Source of the DNA: Joyebacterum sp964521425
GTDB lineage: Bacteria; Joyebacterota; Joyebacteria; Joyebacterales; Joyebacteraceae
DNA length: 64,000 bases
Assembly: GCA_964521425.1 (NCBI GenBank)
Contig: CAZFRO010000010.1
Coordinates: forward strand, 19,797-83,796
Direction: 5' to 3'
Part shown: one piece after another, positions 34,546-43,213 of the stretch
Numbering within the stretch: position 1 is the stretch's first letter
Layout: the number at the start of each line of letters is the position of its first letter
Notes under the pieces: generated by a model
Seen by the model: the letters and a program-made list of their open reading frames with translations, nothing else
Told to the model about the DNA's origin: nothing
The model's database searches: none
Made by a program: the position numbers and the translations under genes

Positions 34546-36968
34546 AGAAACCTAAGTTCATAGTGGAGTTCGACGACATCCCCACTCCCCGAGCGAAGAT
34601 GCGGGAGCTGGAGCTTGAGGAACGCCATCTCAGCTTCGACGAGGTTGAACTCGGTCTGACGCGTGAGGATGCGCTCCGAGAGGCGTCACGGTGTCTGAGC
34701 TGCAGGCGCTGCATTGGCTGCGGTCTCTGTCTGGCCGAATGTGACAGGGACGCAATCGTCTACGACTGTGAGCCAGAGACCATACGTCTGCGCGTCGATG
34801 CCGTCGTCCTCGCGACCGGGCTCGAACCGTTCGACGCCGCCCGAACCGATAGGCTCGGATATCGGACAGGGATGAACATCGTGACATCGGTTGAGCTCGG
34901 GCGGATACTGAGCCCGACCGGTCCGTACGGTGGGCTACCTCTGAGACCCGGCGACGGGACCTTCCCGAAACGCATCGCGTTTGTTCAGTGCGTGGGCTCA
35001 CGCGAGGAGGGAATAGGCGCCGACTTCTGCGCGTCGACCTGCTGCAACGAGGCCCTGAGCCTGGCGCTTGAACTGAGCGATCGTCTCGACGAGGCAAGCG
35101 TGAAGATCTTCCATAGGGAGCTCCGGCCTTTCGGGAAGACGGGCGAGAAACTCGAGGCGCTGGTCGAGGGCAGCACAAGGATAGAAACCATCCCTGCGGA
35201 GATCGAGAGCATCGCCGGTGATGACTGCACTGGCCCGGTTACGGTCACGTACGATAGCGGCGACGGCTCGACCCAGACCGAATTCGACCTCGTCGTCCTC
35301 TCAATCGGGAGGCGCGCCTCCCGGTCATCCAGATCAGTGTCGAGGAAGGTTCGGGCAGACACGGACAGGTTCGGTTTCCTCCAGACGGCGGCCCTCTCCC
35401 CTGCATCATCCACAGCAGGCGGCGTCTACATTGCAGGACAGTGCGGGGGTCCGACCGGACTCCGACACGCGCTTGCCTCGGCGGCGGCTGCGGCATCCGC
35501 TGTCACGGCTTCGCTGGGACCGGTGACGGCAGACACTGCATCACCCGACTCGGACGGCCGGCTTGATCCCACGGTGTCGCTCGATGGCAAATCCACAGGG
35601 CCGCTCGTTGTTGCGATCTGTGAATACGGTCTGGGTGAGCTTGGGGAGTCGGTCGAATCGGTTCGAAGGAGCGCGGAAGACGCAGACGGCGTGGCGGCCG
35701 TTCACACATCGAGGTTTGCCTGTGCGCGCCGCCCGGTCGTTGAGCTGGGACGTCTTCTCGAGGAGAACGGCGCCGAGCGTTTTGTCGTGATCGGTTGCCG
35801 CACAGAAACGCACAGCAAGTTCTGGCGAAGCAAGGCGACCGCGCTCGGTCTGGACGGGTCTTCGGCTCAGCTGATCGGTGCGGAGAACGGTGACAGCAAG
35901 GCGACCATAGAGTCTGCCGTCCGGACGGAACGATCCGCACGCTCCGAATCCACACCGGGATCACAGGAACCCCGCGAGCAACGGGTGCTCGTCATCGGCG
36001 GTGGACCGAGCGGACTCGCTTCCGCGGACGAGCTCGCGAGCCGCGGTGTGGCCGTGACACTCGTAGAGACCACGGAGGCTCTCGGTGGACCGGCTGCAGG
36101 CGAGCTTGCGATGAACGCAGACCTCATGGCGGAGTTCAATGCTCTCAGAGAAAGAGTGACAGCCAGCGTCGGCACGGATGTTCTCTTGGGTTCGACAGTC
36201 ACGATCATGAGTGGGAACGGCCAAGGCCTCTCCGCCCGCATCGCGGGGCAGAAGAAGTCCGTCGAGCAGACCTACGGCGCAGTCATCGTGACAGAGGGAA
36301 TTCAAGCGTACGACACGTCCGGCCATCGGGCTAAAGGCCAGGGATCTATCGTGACGCAAGGTGAGCTGGCGGAGAAGCTCGCCGACGCGGCGTTCAAACC
36401 CAAGAGCGTCGTGATGATCCAGTGTGTCGGTTCTCGCTCAGAGGAGCATCCGTACTGCAGCAGGACCTGCTGCAGCGATGCGCTCACCAATGCCCTTGCT
36501 CTGAAGAACAGATCTCCGGAGACCGATGTGACCATCCTGCACCGTGGGATCCGGGTCTGGGCCATTGACGAGGGTCTTCTCTCTGACGCTATCGATCAAG
36601 GCGTCTGTTTCGCCAGGGTCAACGAAGACCAGTCCATCTCGACCGAATCCGGACTCAGCGTGTCAGCGACGGACGCGGGAGAAGGCGGCACAGTGCTTCT
36701 CAAGCCCGAGCTTCTTGTGCTCTCGGTCGGAGTCGTGCCGGCCGCCGCAAACAGGGTGGTCTCGGAAGCGCTCGGAGTGGAACTGGACAAGAATGGGTTC
36801 TTCAAGCCAACCGGTGGGCTGTCCGCGCCTGTCGGAAGCGAACGTGCGGGAGTCTTCATCGGCGGCACGGCCTCAGGGCCTCTGTCGCTGAGCGAAGGGG
36901 TGGCGCGGGCGCGCGCAGCCGCAGGCAAGGCGTGGCTTTTTCTCAAGAGGGGTGACTATGGAGCTTAG
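34542..36968 (+). CDS. Tandem HdrA-type fusion flavoprotein with ferredoxin domain
   Basis: 808 residues, overlapping the previous gene by ATGA. Residues 1-70 carry CLSCRRCIGCGLCLAEC (4Fe-4S). The first HdrA-like C-half runs to about 330 (VVLATGLEPFDA, FVQCVGSREEGIGADFCASTCC, GGVYIAGQCGGPTG). Residues about 355-460 resemble the HdrA N-terminal domain, though poor in Cys. A second HdrA unit follows: VLVIGGGPSGLASADEL, IQCVGSRSEEHPYCSRTCC and GVFIGGTASGPLSL. No HdrB or HdrC gene is present. It reads as a rearranged double HdrA that would carry two flavins beside the truncated HdrA. Confidence 0.85.
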   Translation: MKKPKFIVEFDDIPTPRAKMRELELEERHLSFDEVELGLTREDALREASRCLSCRRCIGCGLCLAECDRDAIVYDCEPETIRLRVDAVVLATGLEPFDAARTDRLGYRTGMNIVTSVELGRILSPTGPYGGLPLRPGDGTFPKRIAFVQCVGSREEGIGADFCASTCCNEALSLALELSDRLDEASVKIFHRELRPFGKTGEKLEALVEGSTRIETIPAEIESIAGDDCTGPVTVTYDSGDGSTQTEFDLVVLSIGRRASRSSRSVSRKVRADTDRFGFLQTAALSPASSTAGGVYIAGQCGGPTGLRHALASAAAAASAVTASLGPVTADTASPDSDGRLDPTVSLDGKSTGPLVVAICEYGLGELGESVESVRRSAEDADGVAAVHTSRFACARRPVVELGRLLEENGAERFVVIGCRTETHSKFWRSKATALGLDGSSAQLIGAENGDSKATIESAVRTERSARSESTPGSQEPREQRVLVIGGGPSGLASADELASRGVAVTLVETTEALGGPAAGELAMNADLMAEFNALRERVTASVGTDVLLGSTVTIMSGNGQGLSARIAGQKKSVEQTYGAVIVTEGIQAYDTSGHRAKGQGSIVTQGELAEKLADAAFKPKSVVMIQCVGSRSEEHPYCSRTCCSDALTNALALKNRSPETDVTILHRGIRVWAIDEGLLSDAIDQGVCFARVNEDQSISTESGLSVSATDAGEGGTVLLKPELLVLSVGVVPAAANRVVSEALGVELDKNGFFKPTGGLSAPVGSERAGVFIGGTASGPLSLSEGVARARAAAGKAWLFLKRGDYGA

Positions 36969-37320
36969 CGAGATAATCGATGTTCTGGAGGCTACGCTCG
37001 AGTGCTGTGAGGACAGGGTCTCGACGAAGATAGAGCATGTCTGTGCCTCGGATCTCATGAGTGACGTGCTCGCGTTTTCAGACTCGGGAACGCTGCTTCT
37101 CACCGGCCTCGTCAACTCCCAGTCGATAATGACAGCCCACGTGGCGGATGTCGCCGCGGTGGCGTACGTGCGTGGCAAGCGCCCAACCTATGACGTGATC
37201 CGCACCGCGGCCGACATGGGAATCCCTGTCCTGATCTGTCGCCATTCCATGTTTGAGGCCTGCGGTCGTCTTCACCGGCGAGGACTGCTGCCGGGGAGCA
37301 GCACGGGAGAGAAGCCATGA
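36958..37320 (+). CDS. DRTGG-domain protein
   Basis: 120 residues from ATG 36958 (GAGGGG upstream), overlapping the previous gene by 11 nt. The sequence ELSEIIDVLEATLECCED, LMSDVLAFSDSGTLLLTGLVNSQSIMTAHVADVAAVAYVRGK and AADMGIPVLICRHSMFEACGRL fits the small single-domain DRTGG proteins that recur beside [FeFe]-hydrogenase operons. Their function is unknown; a regulatory ligand-binding role has been supposed. Followed with ATGA overlap by the GHKL ATPase gene. Confidence 0.82.
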   Translation: MELSEIIDVLEATLECCEDRVSTKIEHVCASDLMSDVLAFSDSGTLLLTGLVNSQSIMTAHVADVAAVAYVRGKRPTYDVIRTAADMGIPVLICRHSMFEACGRLHRRGLLPGSSTGEKP

Positions 37321-37754
37321 GCAACGAACAGGTGCTTCTCAAGGAGACATTCACGATCGCCGGAGGCGATTTCGGTCATGCCGGGAGGGTCTCGACTTCA
37401 ATCAAGTCGATGCTCAAGCAGATCGGCTTCCCATCGGACGTTGTGAGGCGAGTCGCCATCGCAACCTACGAGGCCGAGATGAATGTGGTGGTCCACGCCG
37501 ACAGCGCCGACGTCACGCTTGAGGTGTCTCGCTACGTAATCAAGGTGACTCTGGTGGACAAGGGACAGGGTATTCAGGACGTCGACCTGGCCATGCAGGA
37601 GGGCTACTCGACCGCGACCGACGAGATCCGGGAGATGGGGTTCGGGGCCGGCATGGGGCTCCCCAACATCAGGAGAAACTCGGACGAGTTCGAGATAGCC
37701 TCCGTGGTCGGTGTCGGCACTAGGCTCGGCATCACTGTGCTAACTCAGGTATGA
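37317..37754 (+). CDS. Anti-sigma-factor-like GHKL ATPase (RsbW/SpoIIAB fold)
   Basis: 145 residues. The GHKL ATP site is seen as EAEMNVVVHA (N box), VDKGQGIQDVD (G1) and GFGAGMGLPNIRRNSD (G2), as in RsbW/SpoIIAB-type serine kinases. Such proteins accompany DRTGG proteins and [FeFe]-hydrogenase genes, where they may regulate by phosphorylation or partner binding. ATGA overlap with the DRTGG gene and 10 nt spacing to the next gene show a shared transcript. Confidence 0.88.
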   Translation: MSNEQVLLKETFTIAGGDFGHAGRVSTSIKSMLKQIGFPSDVVRRVAIATYEAEMNVVVHADSADVTLEVSRYVIKVTLVDKGQGIQDVDLAMQEGYSTATDEIREMGFGAGMGLPNIRRNSDEFEIASVVGVGTRLGITVLTQV

Positions 37755-37764
37755 GGTTCAAGAG

Positions 37765-39030
37765 ATGAAAGGAAGCGAGTACTACCACGCGCACGAGATC
37801 AACCCGGATCTGTGCGACGGGCGGATGAAATGCATGAGGATCTGTCCAACCGACGCGATCCGAGTGCGAAGCGGCAAGGCCCGGATCATCGGCGAGCTCT
37901 GCGTCGATTGCGGCGAGTGCATCGCCGTCTGTCCACACAATGCGGTCGTTCCTCTTACTGACTCGCTCGACGATTCCTTTTTTGGACGCAGGTGCAAGAT
38001 CGCGATACCCTCGCCGGCTCTCTACTCGCAGTTCGGCGCCGATACACCGCCGAGGCTCGTGCACAAGGCTTTGAAAGCAATCGGATTCGACTACATCTTC
38101 GATGTGGCTCAAGCATGCAACTGGGCCGTACTCGCCACCGAGCTCTTTCTGAGGGAGCACCAGGGCCCGTGGCCGGTCATCTCCACGTTTTGTCCCGCAG
38201 TCGTAAGGCTGATCCAGGTTAAGTACCCTGATCTCACTGGCCACATACTCCCGATCGAGCTTCCGAGGGAGCTCACGGCGAGAGAGGCGAAGAAGGGTCT
38301 CTCTGCCAGGCTGAACATCGAGGAATCGAACATCGAGGCCGTCTACATCACATCCTGCCCAGCCAAGATCGTGTCGATCCGTCAGCCGGCCGAGAAGAAG
38401 AGTTCGTGGCTCGATAGCGCCGTTGGCATCTCGGGCATCTATCGCCCGCTCCTCTCGCACACGTCCGAGCTTCGCGATGACGACTGCGGCGCAGAGCTTT
38501 TCGAGGACGCCACCTACGGCCCCGGTTGGTCAAGCGTGGGAGGAATGACCAGCCTTCTGGATACTGAGAAGTGGATAGGTGTGTCGGGCATGAACAATGT
38601 CACGACCATCCTTGACGATATCGAGAACTCGAGGCTGAGGGACGTGGAGTTCGTTGAAGCTTCTGCCTGTCTCGGTGGTTGCATCGGTGGATCGCTCGCG
38701 GTCGAGAACATCTATGTCGCCCGAAGCCGAACCATCAGACTTACCGAGAAGTACGGTCGGAACATCGCCCGACATGTGGAGCAGGTCGAGCAGTCGTACC
38801 GGGAGGGCTTCTTCGATATCGAGAACCCAGTGGAACCAAGACCTTTGAGCCCGCTTGACCCGGACATCGGCAGAGCAATAGCGAAGATCAGACAGAGAGA
38901 CGAGATCTATGATACTCTCCCGGGGATTGACTGTGGCGCATGTGGCGCGCCGAGCTGTCTGACTTTCGCAGAGGATGTGGTCAAGGGTGAGGCTGAGATG
39001 TCGATGTGTGTGCTCAGTTCAGACTCCTGA
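37765..39030 (+). CDS. [FeFe]-hydrogenase-like iron-sulfur protein (HydS/sensory-type H-cluster domain)
   Basis: 421 residues. Two N-terminal 4Fe-4S sites (CDGRMKCMRICP, CVDCGECIAVCP) precede an [FeFe]-hydrogenase large-subunit domain. The H-cluster cysteines are placeable: L1 STFCPAVV (Cys143), L2 TSCPAK (Cys198), and L3 EASACLGGCIGG (Cys302, Cys306). The motifs deviate from catalytic enzymes (TSCCPxW, MPCxxK, ExMACxxGCxxGGGxP) as in the group C/D sensory hydrogenases. The C-terminus ends in a PF04060-type cluster (CGACGAPSCLTFAEDVVKG). It may sense H2 or redox state for the adjacent Hdr operon rather than make H2. No PAS or kinase domain is attached. Confidence 0.85.
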   Translation: MKGSEYYHAHEINPDLCDGRMKCMRICPTDAIRVRSGKARIIGELCVDCGECIAVCPHNAVVPLTDSLDDSFFGRRCKIAIPSPALYSQFGADTPPRLVHKALKAIGFDYIFDVAQACNWAVLATELFLREHQGPWPVISTFCPAVVRLIQVKYPDLTGHILPIELPRELTAREAKKGLSARLNIEESNIEAVYITSCPAKIVSIRQPAEKKSSWLDSAVGISGIYRPLLSHTSELRDDDCGAELFEDATYGPGWSSVGGMTSLLDTEKWIGVSGMNNVTTILDDIENSRLRDVEFVEASACLGGCIGGSLAVENIYVARSRTIRLTEKYGRNIARHVEQVEQSYREGFFDIENPVEPRPLSPLDPDIGRAIAKIRQRDEIYDTLPGIDCGACGAPSCLTFAEDVVKGEAEMSMCVLSSDS

Positions 39031-39041
39031 TCCCTGCAACC

Positions 39042-40010
39042 ATGGACACTCAGCCGAAACCTATCCATCTCAAGACGAAGGTCCACCACCCCTACCGCGG
39101 GCGGACCGTCCTCGAGTTCCTGTGCGAGAGGTTTCGCTATCTCCCGCGCGAGCTTTGGGAAACTCGAATCGAGACCGGGAAGATCAAGCTGAACGGACGC
39201 ACGGCCGCTGCTGTAGATCTGGTGGATACTGATGATGAGATCGAGTACACGATCGAGATCATCGAGCCCACGGTCGACTTCGCCTACGACATCATCTACA
39301 CCGATGATGACATCCTGGTTGTCTCGAAATCGGGGAACATACCCGTCCACGCAAGTGGGAAGTTCATCCGGAACACACTCATCGCGAAGCTGAGAGACGA
39401 TCTTGGGACGGACCTCAATCTCGCTCATCGCCTCGACCGGGAAACGAGCGGTCTTGTGGTTCTCACGAGAAACGTCGAGGCGGCGCGCGCGATATCGGCT
39501 GCGTTCGCGGCTGGGATAGTCTCAAAAACCTACCTGGCGATCGTGCGCGGGTGCCCAAGCGTTGCCACATTCGAGATCGATGCTCCGCTCGGGAGGGTCG
39601 GGAAGCAGCACCCGATCCCGCGATCGGTCATAGACCGGAAGAATGGGAAGCCGGCGAGGACGAGCGTGAGGGTGATCGAGCGCCTGCAGGGTGGGCCGAT
39701 CGCGGAGTTCAGCGTCGTTGAGGCCCGACCACACACGGGCCGGACGAACCAGATCCGCGCCCACCTGGAGTCCAGAGGTTACCCGATTCTCGGTGACAAG
39801 ACCTACGGACTGTCCGCAACGCTCCTGCGGAAACTGGTGGAGGATCCAGAATCACCGGAGGTTCTCGCCCACCTTATCCTCCCCCGCCACGCGCTCCACC
39901 ATGCGAGTATCGCGTTTAAGCACCCCCGCACCGGCAAACGGCTCGAACTCACCGCACCTCTCCCGGCCGACATCGCAGATTTCATAGAGAAGCGCCGCGC
40001 TCTTGTCTGA
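39042..40010 (+). CDS. RluA-family pseudouridine synthase
   Basis: 322 residues from ATG 39042. An N-terminal S4-like segment (TVLEFLCERFRYLPRELWETRIETGKIKLNGR) is followed by the RluA catalytic motif LAHRLDRETSGLVVL with the nucleophilic Asp, and ARPHTGRTNQIRAHLESRGYPILGDKTYG. It isomerises uridine in rRNA or tRNA. There is no obvious ribosome site before this ATG; the gene begins 11 nt after the hydrogenase-like gene, so it may be translated by coupling. Its presence at the end of the redox operon is probably incidental. Confidence 0.93.
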   Translation: MDTQPKPIHLKTKVHHPYRGRTVLEFLCERFRYLPRELWETRIETGKIKLNGRTAAAVDLVDTDDEIEYTIEIIEPTVDFAYDIIYTDDDILVVSKSGNIPVHASGKFIRNTLIAKLRDDLGTDLNLAHRLDRETSGLVVLTRNVEAARAISAAFAAGIVSKTYLAIVRGCPSVATFEIDAPLGRVGKQHPIPRSVIDRKNGKPARTSVRVIERLQGGPIAEFSVVEARPHTGRTNQIRAHLESRGYPILGDKTYGLSATLLRKLVEDPESPEVLAHLILPRHALHHASIAFKHPRTGKRLELTAPLPADIADFIEKRRALV

Positions 40011-40025
40011 AGAGCACGGCGCTTC
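39989..40025 (+). terminator. Hairpin overlapping the end of the pseudouridine synthase gene
   Basis: Arms GAAGCGCCG-C-GCTCT and AGAGC-A-CGGCGCTTC form a 14-bp stem with one mismatch around a loop containing the TGA stop. It lies between convergent genes, so it may stop transcripts from both sides. No long T-run follows. Confidence 0.65.
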
Positions 40026-40063
40026 CTGTAGCTACATCGTTCTGTGGTTCCTTCTAACCCCAC

Positions 40064-41713
40064 TTACTTCCCGGGGCACTCCGCGGCAACGGCTGCGTCT
40101 ATGCCCGCACTGCCGTAAGCCTTGTCGTAGTGCGCGGCGAAATCGGCAGCGAGCTTCTTCGCCCGCTCCTCGAAGGCCTTCGGATCGTCCCACGTGTTCA
40201 CGGGCTTCAGGATGGCCGCATCCACGCCGGGGCAGCTCTTCGGAACCGCTACCTTGAAGTACGGATCGATCTCGCACTCGACATCGTCGAGTTCACCCGC
40301 GAGCGCCGCGTTCACCATGCGCCTGGTGATCGGGAGGTCCATTCTGGAGCCGACCCCATACGGACCACCGCTCCACCCGGTATTGATGAGGAAGACACTC
40401 GTGCCGTGCTCCTCCATCTTCTTTCCCAATAGCGATGCGTACTCGTCCGGGTTCCTCGGCATGAACGGCTCTCCGAAGAAACGCGAGAACGTGCTCACCG
40501 GCTCGGTGATTCCTGTCTCCGTCCCGGCAAGCTTGCTCGTGTAGCCCATGATGAACCAGAGCATCGCCTGCTCGCGTGTCAGCTTCGAGACCGGCGGGAT
40601 CACTCCGTTCGCATCGGCGGTGAGGAACAGAATGGTATCCGGGTGACCGGCCGTGGATGACTCTTTGATGTTCGACAGGTACCTGAGCGGATACGAGCCA
40701 CGTGAGTTGGGGGTCAGACGGGAATCGAATACATCGAACGTTCCCCACGGGTACATCATCGCGTTCTCGATGATCGCACCGTGCTTCTCCACCTCGTCTT
40801 CGTGGAAACAGGCGTTCGTGATCTCGGGTTCCTTCACAGGATCGAGATCGATCAGCTTCGCGTAGCAGCCATTCTCGAAGTTGGCTATGCCGTCATCGCT
40901 CCACCCGTGTTCGTCATCGCCAAGAAGCGCGCGCGATGCATCGGCCGAGAGCGTGGTCTTCCCCGTGCCCGAGAGACCGAGGAGCAGTGCGCTCTTCCCA
41001 TCGGTACCCTCGTTCGCGCTGCAGTGAATGGGCAGGATCCCTTCAACAGGAAGCATGTAGTTCATGACGGTGAAGATGAGCTTCTTCATACTGCCACAGT
41101 AAGCAGACCCGTAGACAACGCCGATCCGACGGTCCACATCGATGGCAACAGCCATCGTCGATGTGCCACCGATCCTCGGATCCACGCGAAGCTTCCCCTC
41201 GTACCTGGCGGGATCGAGCTTGTGGTACGGAAGTGACACGAGCGTGAAGTGCCTGTCCTTGAAGCAAGTCGTCGCGGCGATCTCATCCGACCACGGACGG
41301 AACATATTGTCTATGAAGAGCGCCGAGAGAGCGAAATCACCCGCCGTGTGCACGGGGAGCGCGTACTTGGGATCAGCTCCTACAACACGATCGGTGACGT
41401 AAACAGTGCCGACCTCACCCAGCATCGCCAGCGAATCCTCAAGCAGCATGTCGAACGTCTCGGGAGCAAGCGGGATGTTGTTGGGACTCGTCCAGTCGAT
41501 CGTATCCTGGCTCTCCGCACGCTTCACGATGTAGGTGTCCTTCGGACTCCGGCCGTTCGAATCCGTCGGTGTCCACGTCGCGAGCGCGCCACACGCGCTC
41601 GGAATCGCCTCGCGCCGCGCGACGGCGTCGCGGATCATCTCCGCTCGCGGGATGTTCGCCTTGACATTGGAACGCTTCTCGAGCAATGCAGCAAGCTTCT
41701 CCTGAAAAGTCAT
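40064..41713 (-). CDS. pckA: ATP-dependent phosphoenolpyruvate carboxykinase
   Basis: 549 residues, normal length. The kinase-1 loop GLSGTGKTTLSAD, the metal/substrate region GSAYCGSMKKLIFTVMNYMLP, HCSANEG and the C-terminal NTGWSGGPYGVGSRM with TRRMVNAAL are all characteristic of the ATP-type (not GTP-type) enzyme. It converts oxaloacetate and ATP to PEP, CO2 and ADP in gluconeogenesis, or the reverse in fermentative C3-to-C4 conversion. ATG 41713 has AGGAGAGGG upstream; longer TTG-started frames to 41803 have no support. Single-gene unit. Confidence 0.97.
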   Translation of the reverse strand: MTFQEKLAALLEKRSNVKANIPRAEMIRDAVARREAIPSACGALATWTPTDSNGRSPKDTYIVKRAESQDTIDWTSPNNIPLAPETFDMLLEDSLAMLGEVGTVYVTDRVVGADPKYALPVHTAGDFALSALFIDNMFRPWSDEIAATTCFKDRHFTLVSLPYHKLDPARYEGKLRVDPRIGGTSTMAVAIDVDRRIGVVYGSAYCGSMKKLIFTVMNYMLPVEGILPIHCSANEGTDGKSALLLGLSGTGKTTLSADASRALLGDDEHGWSDDGIANFENGCYAKLIDLDPVKEPEITNACFHEDEVEKHGAIIENAMMYPWGTFDVFDSRLTPNSRGSYPLRYLSNIKESSTAGHPDTILFLTADANGVIPPVSKLTREQAMLWFIMGYTSKLAGTETGITEPVSTFSRFFGEPFMPRNPDEYASLLGKKMEEHGTSVFLINTGWSGGPYGVGSRMDLPITRRMVNAALAGELDDVECEIDPYFKVAVPKSCPGVDAAILKPVNTWDDPKAFEERAKKLAADFAAHYDKAYGSAGIDAAVAAECPGK

Positions 41714-42159
41714 CGTTCCCTCTCCTGGTCGATTGAGAGACCGGCCTCCGATACACGTCGAAGGCACAAAAATACTCGTGTTTTCAGCAAACAGCCACCT
41801 CAATGAACCTCAATGATAGGCTGCCGGGAGAGCGATTGCAAGCACGAAAGCCCGGGCAAACAGCCCCGGGCTCGTATGCTTCTGATCGATGGTAGACGTG
41901 CACGGGGAGCCACGACGTCGTTATCCCCCCATGTAGCTCGGATCACTCCGGTCCATGGTAACCTGCGTGACTCCCCGTCTGCTTATTGCGCTCGGTCTGT
42001 TGGACATCTTGGCTCCTGCAAGCGTTGAACGCCCGGGCTCCGAGGGGCCCCATCGCTCAGGATCCCGGCGCGCAGGCAAGGTTGACACGGGGCGCCGATG
42101 GCACGATAGTAGTGCTGAATTGCCCGCTACTGTCCAGTTTGCTCCACAGGAGGATGACG
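41714..42159. other. Divergent intergenic region with an inverted repeat
   Basis: Holds promoters for pckA (minus) and the lipoprotein gene (plus). The inverted repeat AGCCCGGG (41849-41856) / CCCGGGCT (41865-41872) makes an 8-bp GC-rich hairpin; on the minus strand it is followed by TTTCGTG, so it looks terminator-like although no minus-strand gene ends here. A short direct repeat, CCTCAATGA, occurs twice just upstream of pckA (41799-41817). No gene seen. Confidence 0.4.
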
Positions 42160-43140
42160 ATGAACCCCGTTCTATTGACTTCATTGGTCGTACTCACGGC
42201 CGCATTCGCGTTTGTTGGGTGCTCCCCCACGCCGGAGGAGGGAACCTTCACCGAGCGTCTCGACGAGGCCGATCAGATGTTCCGCCGCGGCCAGTATGCC
42301 GACGCCGGAGTTCTGTTCGAGGCAATAGCCAACGAAGCCGAGGCCCTGGGTGACGCATCCGCATTCGTCGAGGCAGCATCGATGCGGGCACGCTCATACC
42401 TCATCCAGGACGAACGCGAGACCGGACGACCGTGGCTCGACAGAGCAGCAGCGCAGGCGACCGAGCGCGATCCACTCGGATGGTCTCGCTACATCGGTGT
42501 GCGTGGTCGCTTCGAGTGGAAGGACGGCGACAACCCGACTGCGACGGCCACCTTCCGTGCAATGTTCGACTACTGCGAGGCGCACGAGCTATGGAGTCGC
42601 GCGATTGACGCGGCCCACATGGTCGCGATCACGGGTGATCCCAGGGAACGGTTCGAGTGGTCAGAGAAGGCCATCGCCATGGCAGAGTCCGGCGAACTGA
42701 CGAAGTGGCTGGGACCGCTCTGGAACAACCTCGGCTGGAACTACGTAGAAGCGGAGCGTTACGACGAGGGTCGCGAGGCACTCGAGAAAGCACGTGAGCA
42801 TCACTACATGGGTGAGCGCGATCTGCCGAAGCTCATAGCCGACTACTCGGTCGCACATGTGATCCGGCTCCAGGGACAGACGGCGAATGCCAAGGCCGCC
42901 ATGAGCGACGTCTTCGGCTGGGCCGGCAGACTGAACGATGAGGGCATTCAGGACGCCATCGAATGGATGGGCTTCAGCCGTTGGGAGCTCGGTGAGATCG
43001 CACTGATTGAGGGCGAGACGGGCGAGGCCATCCAGCTGATGTCGAAGGCTCTCGAGGAACTGGAGCAGGCCGGCATGCCGAGCTGGGACGCTGGCGACTG
43101 GGAGAAAAAGCAGGCGCGGCTCGCCGGCATCAGACCGTAG
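42160..43140 (+). CDS. TPR-containing lipoprotein
   Basis: 326 residues from ATG 42160, with CAGGAGG 6 nt upstream; longer in-frame starts to 41986 have no site. A type II signal peptide ends with the lipobox AFVGC (Cys21), so the protein is lipid-anchored. The rest is helical with TPR-like repeats, e.g. FRRGQYADAGVLFEAIANEAEALGD, LWNNLGWNYVEAERYDEGREALEKA and GETGEAIQLMSKALEELEQAG. Probable scaffold or binding protein at the membrane. No specific family recognised. Stands 73 nt before the aminotransferase gene and may share its transcript. Confidence 0.78.
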   Translation: MNPVLLTSLVVLTAAFAFVGCSPTPEEGTFTERLDEADQMFRRGQYADAGVLFEAIANEAEALGDASAFVEAASMRARSYLIQDERETGRPWLDRAAAQATERDPLGWSRYIGVRGRFEWKDGDNPTATATFRAMFDYCEAHELWSRAIDAAHMVAITGDPRERFEWSEKAIAMAESGELTKWLGPLWNNLGWNYVEAERYDEGREALEKAREHHYMGERDLPKLIADYSVAHVIRLQGQTANAKAAMSDVFGWAGRLNDEGIQDAIEWMGFSRWELGEIALIEGETGEAIQLMSKALEELEQAGMPSWDAGDWEKKQARLAGIRP

Positions 43141-43213
43141 GAGCAGGCTGGGCGGGCGGCGTACTGTTATAGCTCCAGCCCACCACCTCAGAGCACATCA
43201 GACGGAGTTCGGG

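Noticed and set aside
41849..41872. GC-rich hairpin as terminator of a minus-strand gene
   Set aside because: No minus-strand gene ends here; recorded only as an inverted repeat.
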